Shown: positions 44,200 through 52,614 of the stretch, in pieces
How positions within the stretch are numbered: the first letter of the stretch is position 1
How the letters are laid out: each line of letters begins with the position of its first letter
NCBI GenBank assembly: GCA_020632915.1
Contig: JACKEP010000018.1
Coordinates: forward strand, 1-64,000
Source of the DNA: Alphaproteobacteria bacterium
GTDB taxonomy: Bacteria; Myxococcota_A; UBA796; GCA-2862545
Direction: 5' to 3'
Length of the DNA stretch: 64,000 nt
Notes under the pieces: generated by a model
What the model was told of the DNA's origin: nothing
Seen by the model: only the letters and a program-made list of their open reading frames with translations
Database searches by the model: none
Position numbers and translations under genes: made by a program

Positions 44200-44652
44200 C
44201 TACTCGGCGACCTCGGACTCGAACACCGCGCACTCGCCGTCACCGCACGGGCCTGCGGTGTCGGTGGGTGACCTCCGCACCACGACCGCGCCGCTGAAGC
44301 AGTCGGCGACGAGCACCGGATCGTCCACGGTCACGTCGCCGAACGCGAGGCTGTCGACGTCGAGGTCGGCGATCTCCAGCGCGGTGTGGCTGGTGTTGGT
44401 GGGGCAGCCGACGAGCCAGGCCGACCGGGGACGGAACGACAGCGCGATCGTCACGTCGCCGTCGTCGGCGGTGGAGAGCACCACGGTGGACGCGTCGCGA
44501 TCGACGTCGAGGGTGGTGCCCTCGTCCGCCGCGGTGAGCGTGTCGTCGCCGTGGAGCGCGGTGAGCGTGTAGTGGCCGTCCTCGATCGGTTGGACGGCGG
44601 GGACGCAGGCAGGAAGGGCCGCGACGGACGCGGCGACGAGCAGGGAGCGCAT
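44200..44652 (-). CDS. Small lipoprotein, unknown function
   Basis: A 150-residue predicted lipoprotein (lipobox LPAC, Cys about 16). The rest looks like an eight-strand beta-sheet domain with HYTLTALHGDD and DVTIALSFRPRS segments, and four cysteines that could form disulfides. No known family recognised. ATG at 44652 is supported by GGAGGTTCC. Its promoter region holds a striking nested inverted repeat shared with the divergent peptidase gene. Confidence 0.75.
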   Translation of the reverse strand: MRSLLVAASVAALPACVPAVQPIEDGHYTLTALHGDDTLTAADEGTTLDVDRDASTVVLSTADDGDVTIALSFRPRSAWLVGCPTNTSHTALEIADLDVDSLAFGDVTVDDPVLVADCFSGAVVVRRSPTDTAGPCGDGECAVFESEVAE

Positions 44653-44680
44653 GCAGGAACCTCCGTCCGAGCGGTTTGCA

Positions 44681-44741
44681 CCTCGCGTGCCACGAGCATT
44701 GTGGACGTTTGACCTTGCTCGTGGCGAGTATCGATGCGAGG
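44681..44741. promoter_or_regulatory. Nested inverted repeat in divergent promoter region
   Basis: A perfect 10-bp inner repeat, GCCACGAGCA (44689-44698) and TGCTCGTGGC (44716-44725), with a 17 bp spacer, is enclosed by CCTCGC (44681-44686) and GCGAGG (44736-44741). It lies between the lipoprotein start (44652) and the peptidase start (44871). It could be a dimeric regulator site or a hairpin. Confidence 0.55.
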
Positions 44742-44818
44742 CGTTCACAGGTTCATGACATTCGTGTCGCGGTGGTCGGCTGCGCTGGGGGTCGGTACGG
44801 TCCGGAACGCAGGACCGA

Positions 44819-44848
44819 TCGACAGGATCACCGCGTGTGACATACAAG
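44819..44848 (+). promoter_or_regulatory. Candidate promoter of the peptidase-MBL operon
   Basis: TCGACA (44819-44824, 5 of 6 to TTGACA), 18 bp spacer, TACAAG (44843-44848, 4 of 6 to TATAAT), 23 bases before the ATG at 44871. Confidence 0.4.
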
Positions 44849-44870
44849 GGTGCGTGCGCGGGGAGGGTGC

Positions 44871-46550
44871 ATGGACGCGAAGGTCACCATCCTGGTGAAG
44901 GACCCCCTGTCCGCGGCCTCGCTGTCGGTCGCGCAGACCGAGGACGTCTGGGTGCGCGACGAGCGGGTGCTGCTCGACGGTCCGGTGTCGGAGCGCGTGG
45001 CGATCCTCGACGTCGACCCCGACACCGGGCGCTTGCGCGACGGCGTGCCGTTCGTCGCGGCCAAGGGGCGGCGCAAGGCGGGCTGGCCGGTCGACCACGA
45101 CGACCTGCTCCATCCCGACCGGCTGGCGGTGAGCGCGTTCGGCACCGTCCACAAGGCGCTCGCGCGCTTCGAGAGCCCCGACGCCCTCGGCCGCAAGGTC
45201 GACTGGGCCTTCGACGGCAAGCAGCTGCTCGTGGTGCCGCGCGCCGGTCGCGACGCCAACGCCTACTACGAGCGCGCCTCCCGCAGCCTGCAGTTCTTCT
45301 GGTTCGACGACGTGAACGACCCCTCGCGCCGCGTGTACACGTCAGCGTCGCAGGACATCGTCGCCCACGAGGCCACCCACGCGATCCTCGACGGCATCGC
45401 GCCCGACCTGTACGACGCCACCACGCCCGAGTGCCTCGCGATCCACGAGGCCGTGGCCGACGTCGCCACCGTGCTGCTCGCGATCGACGTGCGCGACCTG
45501 CGCGACACGCTGATCAAGGCGACCGGCGGCGCGATGGACACCGCCGACGTGTTCAGCCAGGTCGCGCTCCAGTTCGCGACCGGCCTCGGCCGCACCGGGC
45601 CGCTGCGCGAGCTCGACAACCGCCTGGGGATGGCCGACGTCGACCGCACCGAGCCCCACGCGCTGTCCGTGGTGCTGTCGGGGGCGCTGTTCCAGGTGCT
45701 GATGGCGATGTACGGCGAGCTGTGGGCCCAGGCCCTCGCCACGCACCGCGGCTCGAAGCTGCAGAACGCCCACAAGGCGCTGGTGGTCGGTGCCGACCGC
45801 ATCAAGCGGCTCCTCGTCCGGGGGCTCGACTACCTGCCGCCGGGCGACAGCGGCTACGCCGACCTGGGCCGCGCGATGCTCGCGGCCGACGAGGCCAGCC
45901 ACCCCGACACGCCGTTCATCCGCGCGTGCCTCGTCCGCGAGCTCGTCGACCGGGGCGTGGTGCCGGATGACGCGGCCTTGGAGGTCACCACCGACGTCGA
46001 CGGGCCGTGGGGAGACGACCTCGACCCCGACGAGCTCGTGGCCAGCGACTTCGTGGCCTACGAGCTGGTCGCTGCCCACCGCGCCTGGTTCGGCATTCCC
46101 GACCGGCGCACCTTCACCGTGCTCCCACGGCTCGACGTCACCAAGACCTACGTCTACGAGCGCGCGTCCAAGCAGGTGCGCGAGATCCTGCTCAAGGTGC
46201 GCTGGCGCGAGGTGGAGCCCGCGGGGCTGGGCACGGCCTACCCCCGCGACCGCATCTACCGGGCGGGGTGCACGGTCGCGATCGACCCCGACACGTGTCG
46301 GGTGCGCGCCGTGCTCCGCAACAACCTGCCCGCCGAGCAGGCCGGCCACGCCCAGGCCCGCACCGCGCTGCTCCGGAGGCTCGACCACGACGGCCTCCTC
46401 GCGCCGCCCGCGGGCCACGGTGCCACCCGCGCGGAGGGCGTCACCACGCGGATCGACGACGGCGCGCTCGTAGTGTCGGGCACGGCTGCGCTGCTGCACG
46501 TGCACGCGCCCCACGCCGGGGCCGGGGGAGGGCAGACGTGGCCGATCTGA
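44871..46550 (+). CDS. Gluzincin-type metallopeptidase (M4/M36-like)
   Basis: A 559-residue protein with zinc motif HEATH (residues 166-170) and a second segment IHEAVADV (192-199), whose Glu193 and Asp197 fit the third zinc ligand block (NEAxxD) of thermolysin/fungalysin-type enzymes. No signal peptide or propeptide is seen, which is unusual since these families are normally secreted; it looks cytosolic. The C-terminal half (about 370-559) is of unknown fold. Ribosome site GGGAGGG. The downstream metallo-beta-lactamase-fold gene begins 13 bp inside its 3' end, so the two proteins are coupled. It may act as an effector or processing protease in a conflict-type or signalling pair (inference). 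Confidence 0.8.
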   Translation: MDAKVTILVKDPLSAASLSVAQTEDVWVRDERVLLDGPVSERVAILDVDPDTGRLRDGVPFVAAKGRRKAGWPVDHDDLLHPDRLAVSAFGTVHKALARFESPDALGRKVDWAFDGKQLLVVPRAGRDANAYYERASRSLQFFWFDDVNDPSRRVYTSASQDIVAHEATHAILDGIAPDLYDATTPECLAIHEAVADVATVLLAIDVRDLRDTLIKATGGAMDTADVFSQVALQFATGLGRTGPLRELDNRLGMADVDRTEPHALSVVLSGALFQVLMAMYGELWAQALATHRGSKLQNAHKALVVGADRIKRLLVRGLDYLPPGDSGYADLGRAMLAADEASHPDTPFIRACLVRELVDRGVVPDDAALEVTTDVDGPWGDDLDPDELVASDFVAYELVAAHRAWFGIPDRRTFTVLPRLDVTKTYVYERASKQVREILLKVRWREVEPAGLGTAYPRDRIYRAGCTVAIDPDTCRVRAVLRNNLPAEQAGHAQARTALLRRLDHDGLLAPPAGHGATRAEGVTTRIDDGALVVSGTAALLHVHAPHAGAGGGQTWPI

Positions 46551-47734
46551 AGATCCGGGTCTACGAGTGCCGCTTCGGCGACGCCGTCCTGGTCCAGGTG
46601 CCCGATCGCGACGCGGCCGGCGTGGAGACGCTGCGCCACGTCCTCATCGACGTGGGCAACGTGCTGTCGGGTGACGGCGGCGACGACGTGGTGTTCGAGC
46701 CCATCGTGCGCGACGTCCTGGAGGTCCTCGACGGCGCGCCGCTCGATCTGTACGTGATGACCCACGAGCACATGGACCACGTGCAGGGCCTGCCGTGGGT
46801 CGACAAGAAGGGCGGGGCCGACCTCACCGAGGCCGTCAAGGCGCGGCTCGATGTGCGGCACGCGTGGCTCACGGCGTCCTCCGCGCCCGACTACGGTGCG
46901 CGCTTCCCCGACGCGAAGCGTGCGATGGACGCCCACGATCGCATGCACGCCGCGCTCGCGCGCCAGCTCCACCTGCTCCCGGCCGACCAGACGGCGCGGT
47001 GGACGCGGATGCTGCTCAACAACAACCCGCGCGACACGGGCGACTGCGTGGCGTTCCTGCAGCAGCTCGCCGCCCACACCCACTACGTCCACCGCGGCTT
47101 CGTCGCCGATGCATCCACCCATGGCTTCGCCGAGGCGACGTTCGAGCTCTGGGCCCCCGAGGCGGACACGTCTGACTACTACGGACGGTTCCGCCCCCTG
47201 GCGCTCGGGCTCACCGGCGAGGCTGCCGCAGCAGCGGGCGCCTCGCCCCAGGCCCCGCCGCGCGGTGTCGCGGCGTGCGACTGGCAGGATCTCGTGGAGG
47301 CCCGCTCGACCGGGTTTGCCGACAACCTGCTGGCCATCGACAAGGCGCGCAACAACACCAGCGTGGTGTTCACGCTCGCGTGGCGGGGCTGGACCCTGCT
47401 GTTCGCGGGCGACGCCGAGGTGCGCAGCTGGAAGACGATGCAACGCGAGGGCGTGCTCCGTCCGGTCCACTTCCTCAAGGTGTCGCACCACGGCAGCCAC
47501 AACGGCACGCCCGACGACGGCATCCTCCAGGCGGTGCTGCCGGTGCCGCCGCCCGACGCGCGACCGCGCACGGCCGTGATCTCGACGTGCGGTGCCACCT
47601 ACAACGACATCCCGCACCCGCCGACCAACAGCCGCCTCGTCGATCGTGGCGTGCAGCTGCTGTCGACGGTCGACCTCCCCCGCCGCACCGACGCGACGGG
47701 GGTGGCCTTCCACGAGGTCGTGCTGCCGGGGTGA
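46538..47734 (+). CDS. ComEC/Rec2-like metallo-beta-lactamase-fold hydrolase
   Basis: A 398-residue stand-alone MBL-fold protein. Seen: LKIRVYECRFGDAVLV (typical N-terminal strand of ComEC-like MBLs), HEHMDH (76-81, di-metal site), LLFAGDAE (about 287-294, bridging Asp) and LKVSHHGSHNGT (about 308-319). An insertion of about 130 residues sits between the HxHxDH motif and the C-terminal half. It lacks a signal peptide and membrane segments. Related proteins act on DNA, RNA or cyclic nucleotides; several occur in defence operons. GTG start with GGGGGAGGG upstream. It overlaps the peptidase gene and ends the operon. Confidence 0.82.
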   Translation: MADLKIRVYECRFGDAVLVQVPDRDAAGVETLRHVLIDVGNVLSGDGGDDVVFEPIVRDVLEVLDGAPLDLYVMTHEHMDHVQGLPWVDKKGGADLTEAVKARLDVRHAWLTASSAPDYGARFPDAKRAMDAHDRMHAALARQLHLLPADQTARWTRMLLNNNPRDTGDCVAFLQQLAAHTHYVHRGFVADASTHGFAEATFELWAPEADTSDYYGRFRPLALGLTGEAAAAAGASPQAPPRGVAACDWQDLVEARSTGFADNLLAIDKARNNTSVVFTLAWRGWTLLFAGDAEVRSWKTMQREGVLRPVHFLKVSHHGSHNGTPDDGILQAVLPVPPPDARPRTAVISTCGATYNDIPHPPTNSRLVDRGVQLLSTVDLPRRTDATGVAFHEVVLPG

Positions 47735-47751
47735 GGCGTGCGCCCCACGCC
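47735..47751. terminator. Short hairpin between convergent genes
   Basis: GGCGTG, loop CGCCC, CACGCC right after the MBL-fold gene stop. The stem is only 6 bp and there is no T tail. Confidence 0.3.
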
Positions 47752-47768
47752 CGGCGCGCAGCGGTCGA

Positions 47769-48731
47769 TCAGTCGTTCGGCGCGCCCGACAGGATCCAGG
47801 CGTCGATGGAGTTCCGCGTCGACAGCGACAGCGGCGTGCCGCCACGCGGCATCTGCAGGCCCGACCCGCCCACGCTCGCCTGGGTGCCGGCCAGCTTGTG
47901 GTGCAGGTAGGAGTCGTCGGGGAAGAAGGGCTCGACGATGTCGATGCTGGCCTGCGAAGCCGCCCGGTTCACCAGGTTGGCGTACGCCGTGGCCTGGCTG
48001 TTGTTGAAGAAGAAGTTCGTCGGGTGCGACGAACCGGAGTGGCAGCTGCAGTTGGGCTGGATCACGTTGTTGTAGATCTGGGTGAACGTGAACTCGTCGA
48101 CGCCGACGTCGCAGTCGTCGTCGATGCCGTTGCCGATCGACTCGGGCGCGGTGGGGTTGATGGCGCTGTTGGTGTCGTCGCAGTCCTCGTCGTTGTCGGC
48201 GAAGCCCGTGGGCTGGGTGCACGCCATCGTGGCCGCGCCGGTGCCGAAGCCGTCGGCGTCGGCGTCGGCGTACCAGGGCAGCAGCGGACACGAGCTGACG
48301 ACGAGCTCCTCGGTGTTGGACGTGCCGCCGAACGTGGCCGCCTGGAAGGTGTACGTGGCGTCGGGGATCGAGGGCAGGGGGACCTGCCGGGTGATCACGC
48401 CCGCGGCGTTCGGGTTGGCGCTGAACACGATCTGGGCCGGCGTGCGGATGTCGAGGCAGGCGCCGCCGAGGTTGGACGGGCACGGGCCCGAGCCGGTGCC
48501 GCGCGACGTGACGCCCAGGTAGACCCGCTGGCCCGGCGTGGCGTTCGAGATCAGGATGGACAGCGTGTCGCCGGGACCGGCCGTGTCGGGGCTGATCGAC
48601 AGCGTCATCGTGTTCGGCGTGGGAAGCTGCTGGTCGACCGCGTCGAACGCGACGCCGTCGGCCGGCAGGCCGTCGCAGGCGGACAGGGCCGCGACGGCGA
48701 GGATCGCGAGGGGGGTGCGGTACAGGCTCAT
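47769..48731 (-). CDS. MopE-motif lipoprotein with cytochrome-c-like C-terminus
   Basis: A 320-residue predicted lipoprotein (lipobox LSAC, Cys 19). Residues 40-145 are an Ig-like domain with GPCPSNLGGACLDI, shared with two other lipoproteins. One MopE unit follows (about 155-213: DADADGFG, EDCDDTN, NGIDDDCDVG). The C-terminal 105 residues match the layout of short c-type cytochrome domains (IQPNC...CH, then GLQMPRGG with a possible axial Met294, then a helix ending AWILSGAP). The haem motif reads C228-S-C230-H231, one residue shorter than the standard CxxCH. GGAG precedes the ATG. TACACT on the minus strand upstream may be its -10. Confidence 0.8.
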   Translation of the reverse strand: MSLYRTPLAILAVAALSACDGLPADGVAFDAVDQQLPTPNTMTLSISPDTAGPGDTLSILISNATPGQRVYLGVTSRGTGSGPCPSNLGGACLDIRTPAQIVFSANPNAAGVITRQVPLPSIPDATYTFQAATFGGTSNTEELVVSSCPLLPWYADADADGFGTGAATMACTQPTGFADNDEDCDDTNSAINPTAPESIGNGIDDDCDVGVDEFTFTQIYNNVIQPNCSCHSGSSHPTNFFFNNSQATAYANLVNRAASQASIDIVEPFFPDDSYLHHKLAGTQASVGGSGLQMPRGGTPLSLSTRNSIDAWILSGAPND

Positions 48732-48934
48732 GGGACGCTCCGGGTGTGGGGCTGCGTGAAGGCCGACACAGTGTACCTGAGGAGGAAGTGCCGGTTCGGT
48801 GTCGGTTCCCACAGACGCGGGGGTGCGTGGCCACGAAGGATCCACCGCGACATGTCACGAACCGTCGGCGGCCCCGTGCGGACGCGCGCACCGTGCGCGC
48901 TGCCGTCGGGAGCGATGCGCCGACCGCGGCGGGG

Positions 48935-48940
48935 TATGCT
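48935..48940 (+). promoter_or_regulatory. Candidate -10 for a leaderless transcript (TATGCT)
   Basis: GGTATGCT ends 6 bases before the ATG of the radical SAM gene, and no Shine-Dalgarno is present. A -10 this close to the start codon places transcription start at or next to the A of ATG, the arrangement of leaderless mRNAs. Confidence 0.4.
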
Positions 48941-48946
48941 GGCGAC

Positions 48947-50386
48947 ATGCCGTCTGTACGCGCCGATCTGCTCGCCCACCTCCGCCACGCGCTCGACGAC
49001 GGGCAGGCCACGCCTGCCACGGTCCGCCTGCGCATGGGGCGGGGCGTCCACCTGCTGTTCGAGGGCGAGCCCGGACCGCTCACCGTGGTGCTGGCGCCTG
49101 GCGACGATCCGCAGGCCTGCTACACCCGCACCGACCACACCAGCGTGCGCTACGTCGGCGACGACGATCTCGGCCCCGCCCGACGCGCCTGGGTCGAGAC
49201 CACGGTCGCCGCCGTGCGCGCCTTCGAGACCCGTCCCGGCTGGGTCGAGCTGCTGCAGGCTGGCGCCGAAGCCCGCGGGATCAGCGTCGACGGCGTCCGC
49301 ACCGACGTCCAGCGCACGTCCGGGTCCCAGCTCCTCGTGCGGCTGCTCGAGCCGTGCAACGCACGCTGCGACTTCTGCGCCTGCGTGGGGGTCATGGACG
49401 ACCTGACCCGCGACCGATCCGAGGTCGAGGCCACCCTGCGGCGGGGCTTCGACGTCGGCTACCGCGACGTGGCGTTCACCGGTGGTGAGCCCACGCTGCT
49501 GCCCGATCTCGCCCGGCACGTCGCCGCGGCGAAGGCGATCGGGTTCACGTCGGTCACGGTGCAGACCAACGCCGTCAACCTCGACGACGCCGCCTACGTG
49601 CAGGGCCTCGCCGATGCCGGCCTCGACACCGTCCTCGTGTCCCTGCACGGCCACACGGCGGCGCTGCACGACGCGGTGCTCAAGCTCCCGGGTGCGTTCG
49701 ACCGCATCCAGGTCGCGCTGCGTCACCTCGTCGAGGCCGGCGTGCGCGTGCAGCTCAACCACGTGCTGCACACGGTCAACCTGCCCCACCTCGACGCCTT
49801 CATCCGCTACGTCCACGCGCTCCAGCGCGAGCTCGTCGTCCACGGCAGCCAGTCGCACCTCGGGCTCACGCTGTCGTTCGTCAGCCCGATCGGCGAGACG
49901 CTGTCCCACGACGAGATCGTGCCACCGATCGCCGACGCGGCGCCGGCCCTGGCGCGCGCGCTGGCCGTGGCCGAGGCGCTGGGCAGTGACGTCCACGTCC
50001 CGGGCCTGTGCGGCCTGCCGTTGTGCACGATGCCCGGCTGGGAGACCTTCCTCGACGAGTACCGAGGGGGCGACGTCCCGGCGTTGCCCACGCGCCGCTA
50101 CGTCGCCGCGTGCGACGGCTGTGGCTGGCGCAGCCGCTGCTCGGGCTACTGGTCCCACGCCCTCGACCTGCACGGCGACGACCAGCTGGGCCCCGGGCCA
50201 CGCCCGTGGGGACGCGATCCCGAGCCGGCGCTGGCCCCCCAGCTGGCGCTGGTGCTCCGCAAGCTCAAGGCGAAGGGCCTGTCCGAGGGGCAGATCGCCG
50301 ACACCCTGGCGCGCCGGGGCATCCAACACCCCCGCGGCCGCCGGTGGTGGGCGCGCGACGTGGTGCTGGCGCTGCACGAGGCCTGA
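48947..50386 (+). CDS. Radical SAM protein with recombinase-like C-terminal domain
   Basis: A 479-residue protein. After an N-terminal domain (1-125) of unknown fold comes the radical SAM core with C137-x3-C141-x2-C144 (PCNARCDFC) and FTGGEPTLLPDL (GGE motif, about 181-192). A SPASM-like cysteine group (CDGCGWRSRC) lies near residues 389-398. The last 48 residues (ALVLRKLKAKGLSEGQIADTL..) read like the helical tail of large serine recombinases (LRxxGxSxxxIAxxLNxxGIxTxRGxxW). Such a tail on a radical SAM enzyme is unusual. The class often modifies peptides or RNA; the substrate here is unknown. No ribosome site is seen; the transcript may be leaderless. Confidence 0.85.
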   Translation: MPSVRADLLAHLRHALDDGQATPATVRLRMGRGVHLLFEGEPGPLTVVLAPGDDPQACYTRTDHTSVRYVGDDDLGPARRAWVETTVAAVRAFETRPGWVELLQAGAEARGISVDGVRTDVQRTSGSQLLVRLLEPCNARCDFCACVGVMDDLTRDRSEVEATLRRGFDVGYRDVAFTGGEPTLLPDLARHVAAAKAIGFTSVTVQTNAVNLDDAAYVQGLADAGLDTVLVSLHGHTAALHDAVLKLPGAFDRIQVALRHLVEAGVRVQLNHVLHTVNLPHLDAFIRYVHALQRELVVHGSQSHLGLTLSFVSPIGETLSHDEIVPPIADAAPALARALAVAEALGSDVHVPGLCGLPLCTMPGWETFLDEYRGGDVPALPTRRYVAACDGCGWRSRCSGYWSHALDLHGDDQLGPGPRPWGRDPEPALAPQLALVLRKLKAKGLSEGQIADTLARRGIQHPRGRRWWARDVVLALHEA

Positions 50387-50396
50387 CGGTGCGTGC

Positions 50397-50402
50397 TACG
50401 CT
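50397..50402 (+). promoter_or_regulatory. Candidate -10 element (TACGCT)
   Basis: GTGCTACGCTGCAGG lies 20 bases before the GTG at 50422 and matches the TAnGnT pattern. It begins 11 bases after the preceding stop. Confidence 0.35.
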
Positions 50403-50421
50403 GCAGGGTCGGAGGTCCGAG

Positions 50422-52614
50422 GTGGCGGTGCGCCGTCGTGCATGGCCAGGGTTCGGAACGCGGAGACGGGCGCTGGTGCTGGCCGTCGCGGCCTCGATGG
50501 CGTGCACGCCCTCTGCGGACGACAGTCACGTCGACAGCGACGTCGTGGACGACAGCGACGTCGACAGCCCCGGCGACACCGATCCCACGGACGAGACGGA
50601 CACCACGCGCGACACCGACGGGCGCGCGGACACCGACAGCGACACCCCCGTCGACTCCGACGCGGTCGACGACACCGACACCGATCGGGTCGCCGACACC
50701 GATCTCGTCGTGGACACGGCGCCGCCGGTCCGCGTGGCGCGTCCGCCCGCCGTGTTCACGGGCGCGTTCGTCGACCTGTCGGCGCCCTGGCGCTCCGGCG
50801 GACCCCAGGCGTTCCCGGTCGACCCGGGCCAGCCCGGCACCAACCCGTCCACGCTGCGCACGCCGCAGGCGGTCCACCTGTTCCTCGCCGAGCTCGACGG
50901 CGACGACGTGCAGGAGCTGATCGTCGCCAGCCGCGGCGAAGACTCCGCGTTCCCGCAGACGGCGCGCGTGTTCCACGTCGACGCGGGCCTGGCCACGCTG
51001 ACCTACGATGCGGCGCTCACGGCCCTGGTCACCGAGGTCGCCGGCGTGATGCCGGTGGGCTTCGTCGACGTCGACGCCGACGGCCACGGCGACCTGATCT
51101 TCGGTCGACGGGCCGGATTCGCCCGGCTGTGGAACGGCGCGGGCTTCGATCCGATGCTGCAGATCCCCGTGCCCTGGACACGTCCGAGCGCGTTCACGGC
51201 GGGCATCGCCGAGGCCGACCTCGACCACGACGGCCTGCTCGACCTGCTGGTGCCCGAGCAGGACTGCGCGGGCTCGGCGCTGGCGTGGCACCACACGGGC
51301 GGCGGCCACTTCGTCGTGCGGGACCTGGTGCCCGCGTCGGCCGTGCAGCAGCAGATGTGCTGCCTGCAGGCGTACACCGGGGAGGATGGCCGTGACGTGA
51401 TCCTCGCCCAGGGTCCCTCGTGTGACGTCACCGGCCCCCAGCACGCCGGCTTCCTCGTCGCCGACGGGCGCGACGCCGAGGCGTGGCCGGTGCTCGTCGC
51501 CCGTGACCTGACGGGTCCGGACGCGTTCTGGCGCACGTCGCCGATCACCGGAGGGGGTCCCTACACGCTCGCCTCGCCGATGGGCAGCGCGCTCGCCGAC
51601 CTCGACGAGGACGGGCGCCTCGACCTGCTCCTGTCGCTCGGGTCGTCCTACCTCAACGTCAGCCACGGGCGCCGCGACGGCACGTTCTCCGACGTCACCG
51701 TCGCGTCCGACATGCGGCTGTGGAACCGCGCCGGCTCACCGACGATCACCGACTTCCCGTGGTCGCTGGTCACCGTCGACCTCGACCAGGACGGGCTCAC
51801 CGACGTGATCACGGCGACGGGCGACGACGTCACCTCGTTCCGGGTTCGCCAGGGCGGGCCCTCGTACCGGCCGGCCGCGTGGCGCAACGTCGGCGACGGC
51901 ACGTTCGTCGAGATCACCAACGACATCGGGCTGGGCATCCTCGGCAACTGGGAGAGCCTCGTCGCGGCCGATCCGGACGGTGACGGTGACGCCGACCTGT
52001 TCCTCGGCGGCTGGGGACAGACCGGCCGGCTCCTGCGCAACGACCTCGACGCCGGTCACCACGGGTTCTCGCTGTCGCTGCGCGGCACCACGAGCAACCC
52101 GCTCGGGCTGGGCGCCACGGTCGACGTGACGGTCACGGGCCAGCGCACCCAGCACCACGTCATGCTGCAGCCGGGCAGCGCGTCGCCGGTGGTCGATCCG
52201 ATCCTGTTCGTCGGGCTGGGCACGGCCGACGTGGCGCGCACGGTGCGGATCACGTGGCCGTCGGGCACCGTCCAGGTCGTCCACGATCTCGCCGCCGGCA
52301 CGCGCCACACGATCACCGAGCCGGTGAGCCTCGCCGTCGATCCCCCGTCCCGCCACCTGCCCGCCGACGGCGCCTCGGTGGCCACCCTCACGATCACGCC
52401 GCGCGCACCGGATGGCAGCGCGCGGGTGGCGTCGACGGTCGTGGTGCGCACCCTGGGCACGGGGCAGGGCACCGTCGGTCCCGTGGTGGGGCCCGACGCC
52501 GACGGCGCGTGGACCGTCACGCTCACCGCGCCCTGGACGGTGGGCTCCCAGGTGGTCGAGGTCGAGGTCGACGGCGTCGCGATGGGCGTGCGCCCGCGGG
52601 TGTGGTGGGAGTGA
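50422..52614 (+). CDS. FG-GAP/ASPIC repeat lipoprotein
   Basis: A 730-residue predicted lipoprotein (basic n-region, lipobox SMAC, Cys about 28). Residues 30-100 are a Ser/Thr/Asp-rich stalk of repeated DSD and DTD units. An integrin-alpha-like FG-GAP/VCBS beta-propeller (about 130-530) has Ca-binding DVDADGHGD, DLDHDGLLD, DLDEDGRLD, DLDQDGLTD and DPDGDGDAD. An ASPIC/UnbV-type domain follows (about 555-620, LGATVDVTV and RITWPSGTVQ), and an Ig-like domain ends it. GGAGGTCC precedes the chosen GTG. It probably displays a propeller on the outer surface. Its stop overlaps the next start by 4 bp (GTGA). Confidence 0.86.
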   Translation: MAVRRRAWPGFGTRRRALVLAVAASMACTPSADDSHVDSDVVDDSDVDSPGDTDPTDETDTTRDTDGRADTDSDTPVDSDAVDDTDTDRVADTDLVVDTAPPVRVARPPAVFTGAFVDLSAPWRSGGPQAFPVDPGQPGTNPSTLRTPQAVHLFLAELDGDDVQELIVASRGEDSAFPQTARVFHVDAGLATLTYDAALTALVTEVAGVMPVGFVDVDADGHGDLIFGRRAGFARLWNGAGFDPMLQIPVPWTRPSAFTAGIAEADLDHDGLLDLLVPEQDCAGSALAWHHTGGGHFVVRDLVPASAVQQQMCCLQAYTGEDGRDVILAQGPSCDVTGPQHAGFLVADGRDAEAWPVLVARDLTGPDAFWRTSPITGGGPYTLASPMGSALADLDEDGRLDLLLSLGSSYLNVSHGRRDGTFSDVTVASDMRLWNRAGSPTITDFPWSLVTVDLDQDGLTDVITATGDDVTSFRVRQGGPSYRPAAWRNVGDGTFVEITNDIGLGILGNWESLVAADPDGDGDADLFLGGWGQTGRLLRNDLDAGHHGFSLSLRGTTSNPLGLGATVDVTVTGQRTQHHVMLQPGSASPVVDPILFVGLGTADVARTVRITWPSGTVQVVHDLAAGTRHTITEPVSLAVDPPSRHLPADGASVATLTITPRAPDGSARVASTVVVRTLGTGQGTVGPVVGPDADGAWTVTLTAPWTVGSQVVEVEVDGVAMGVRPRVWWE

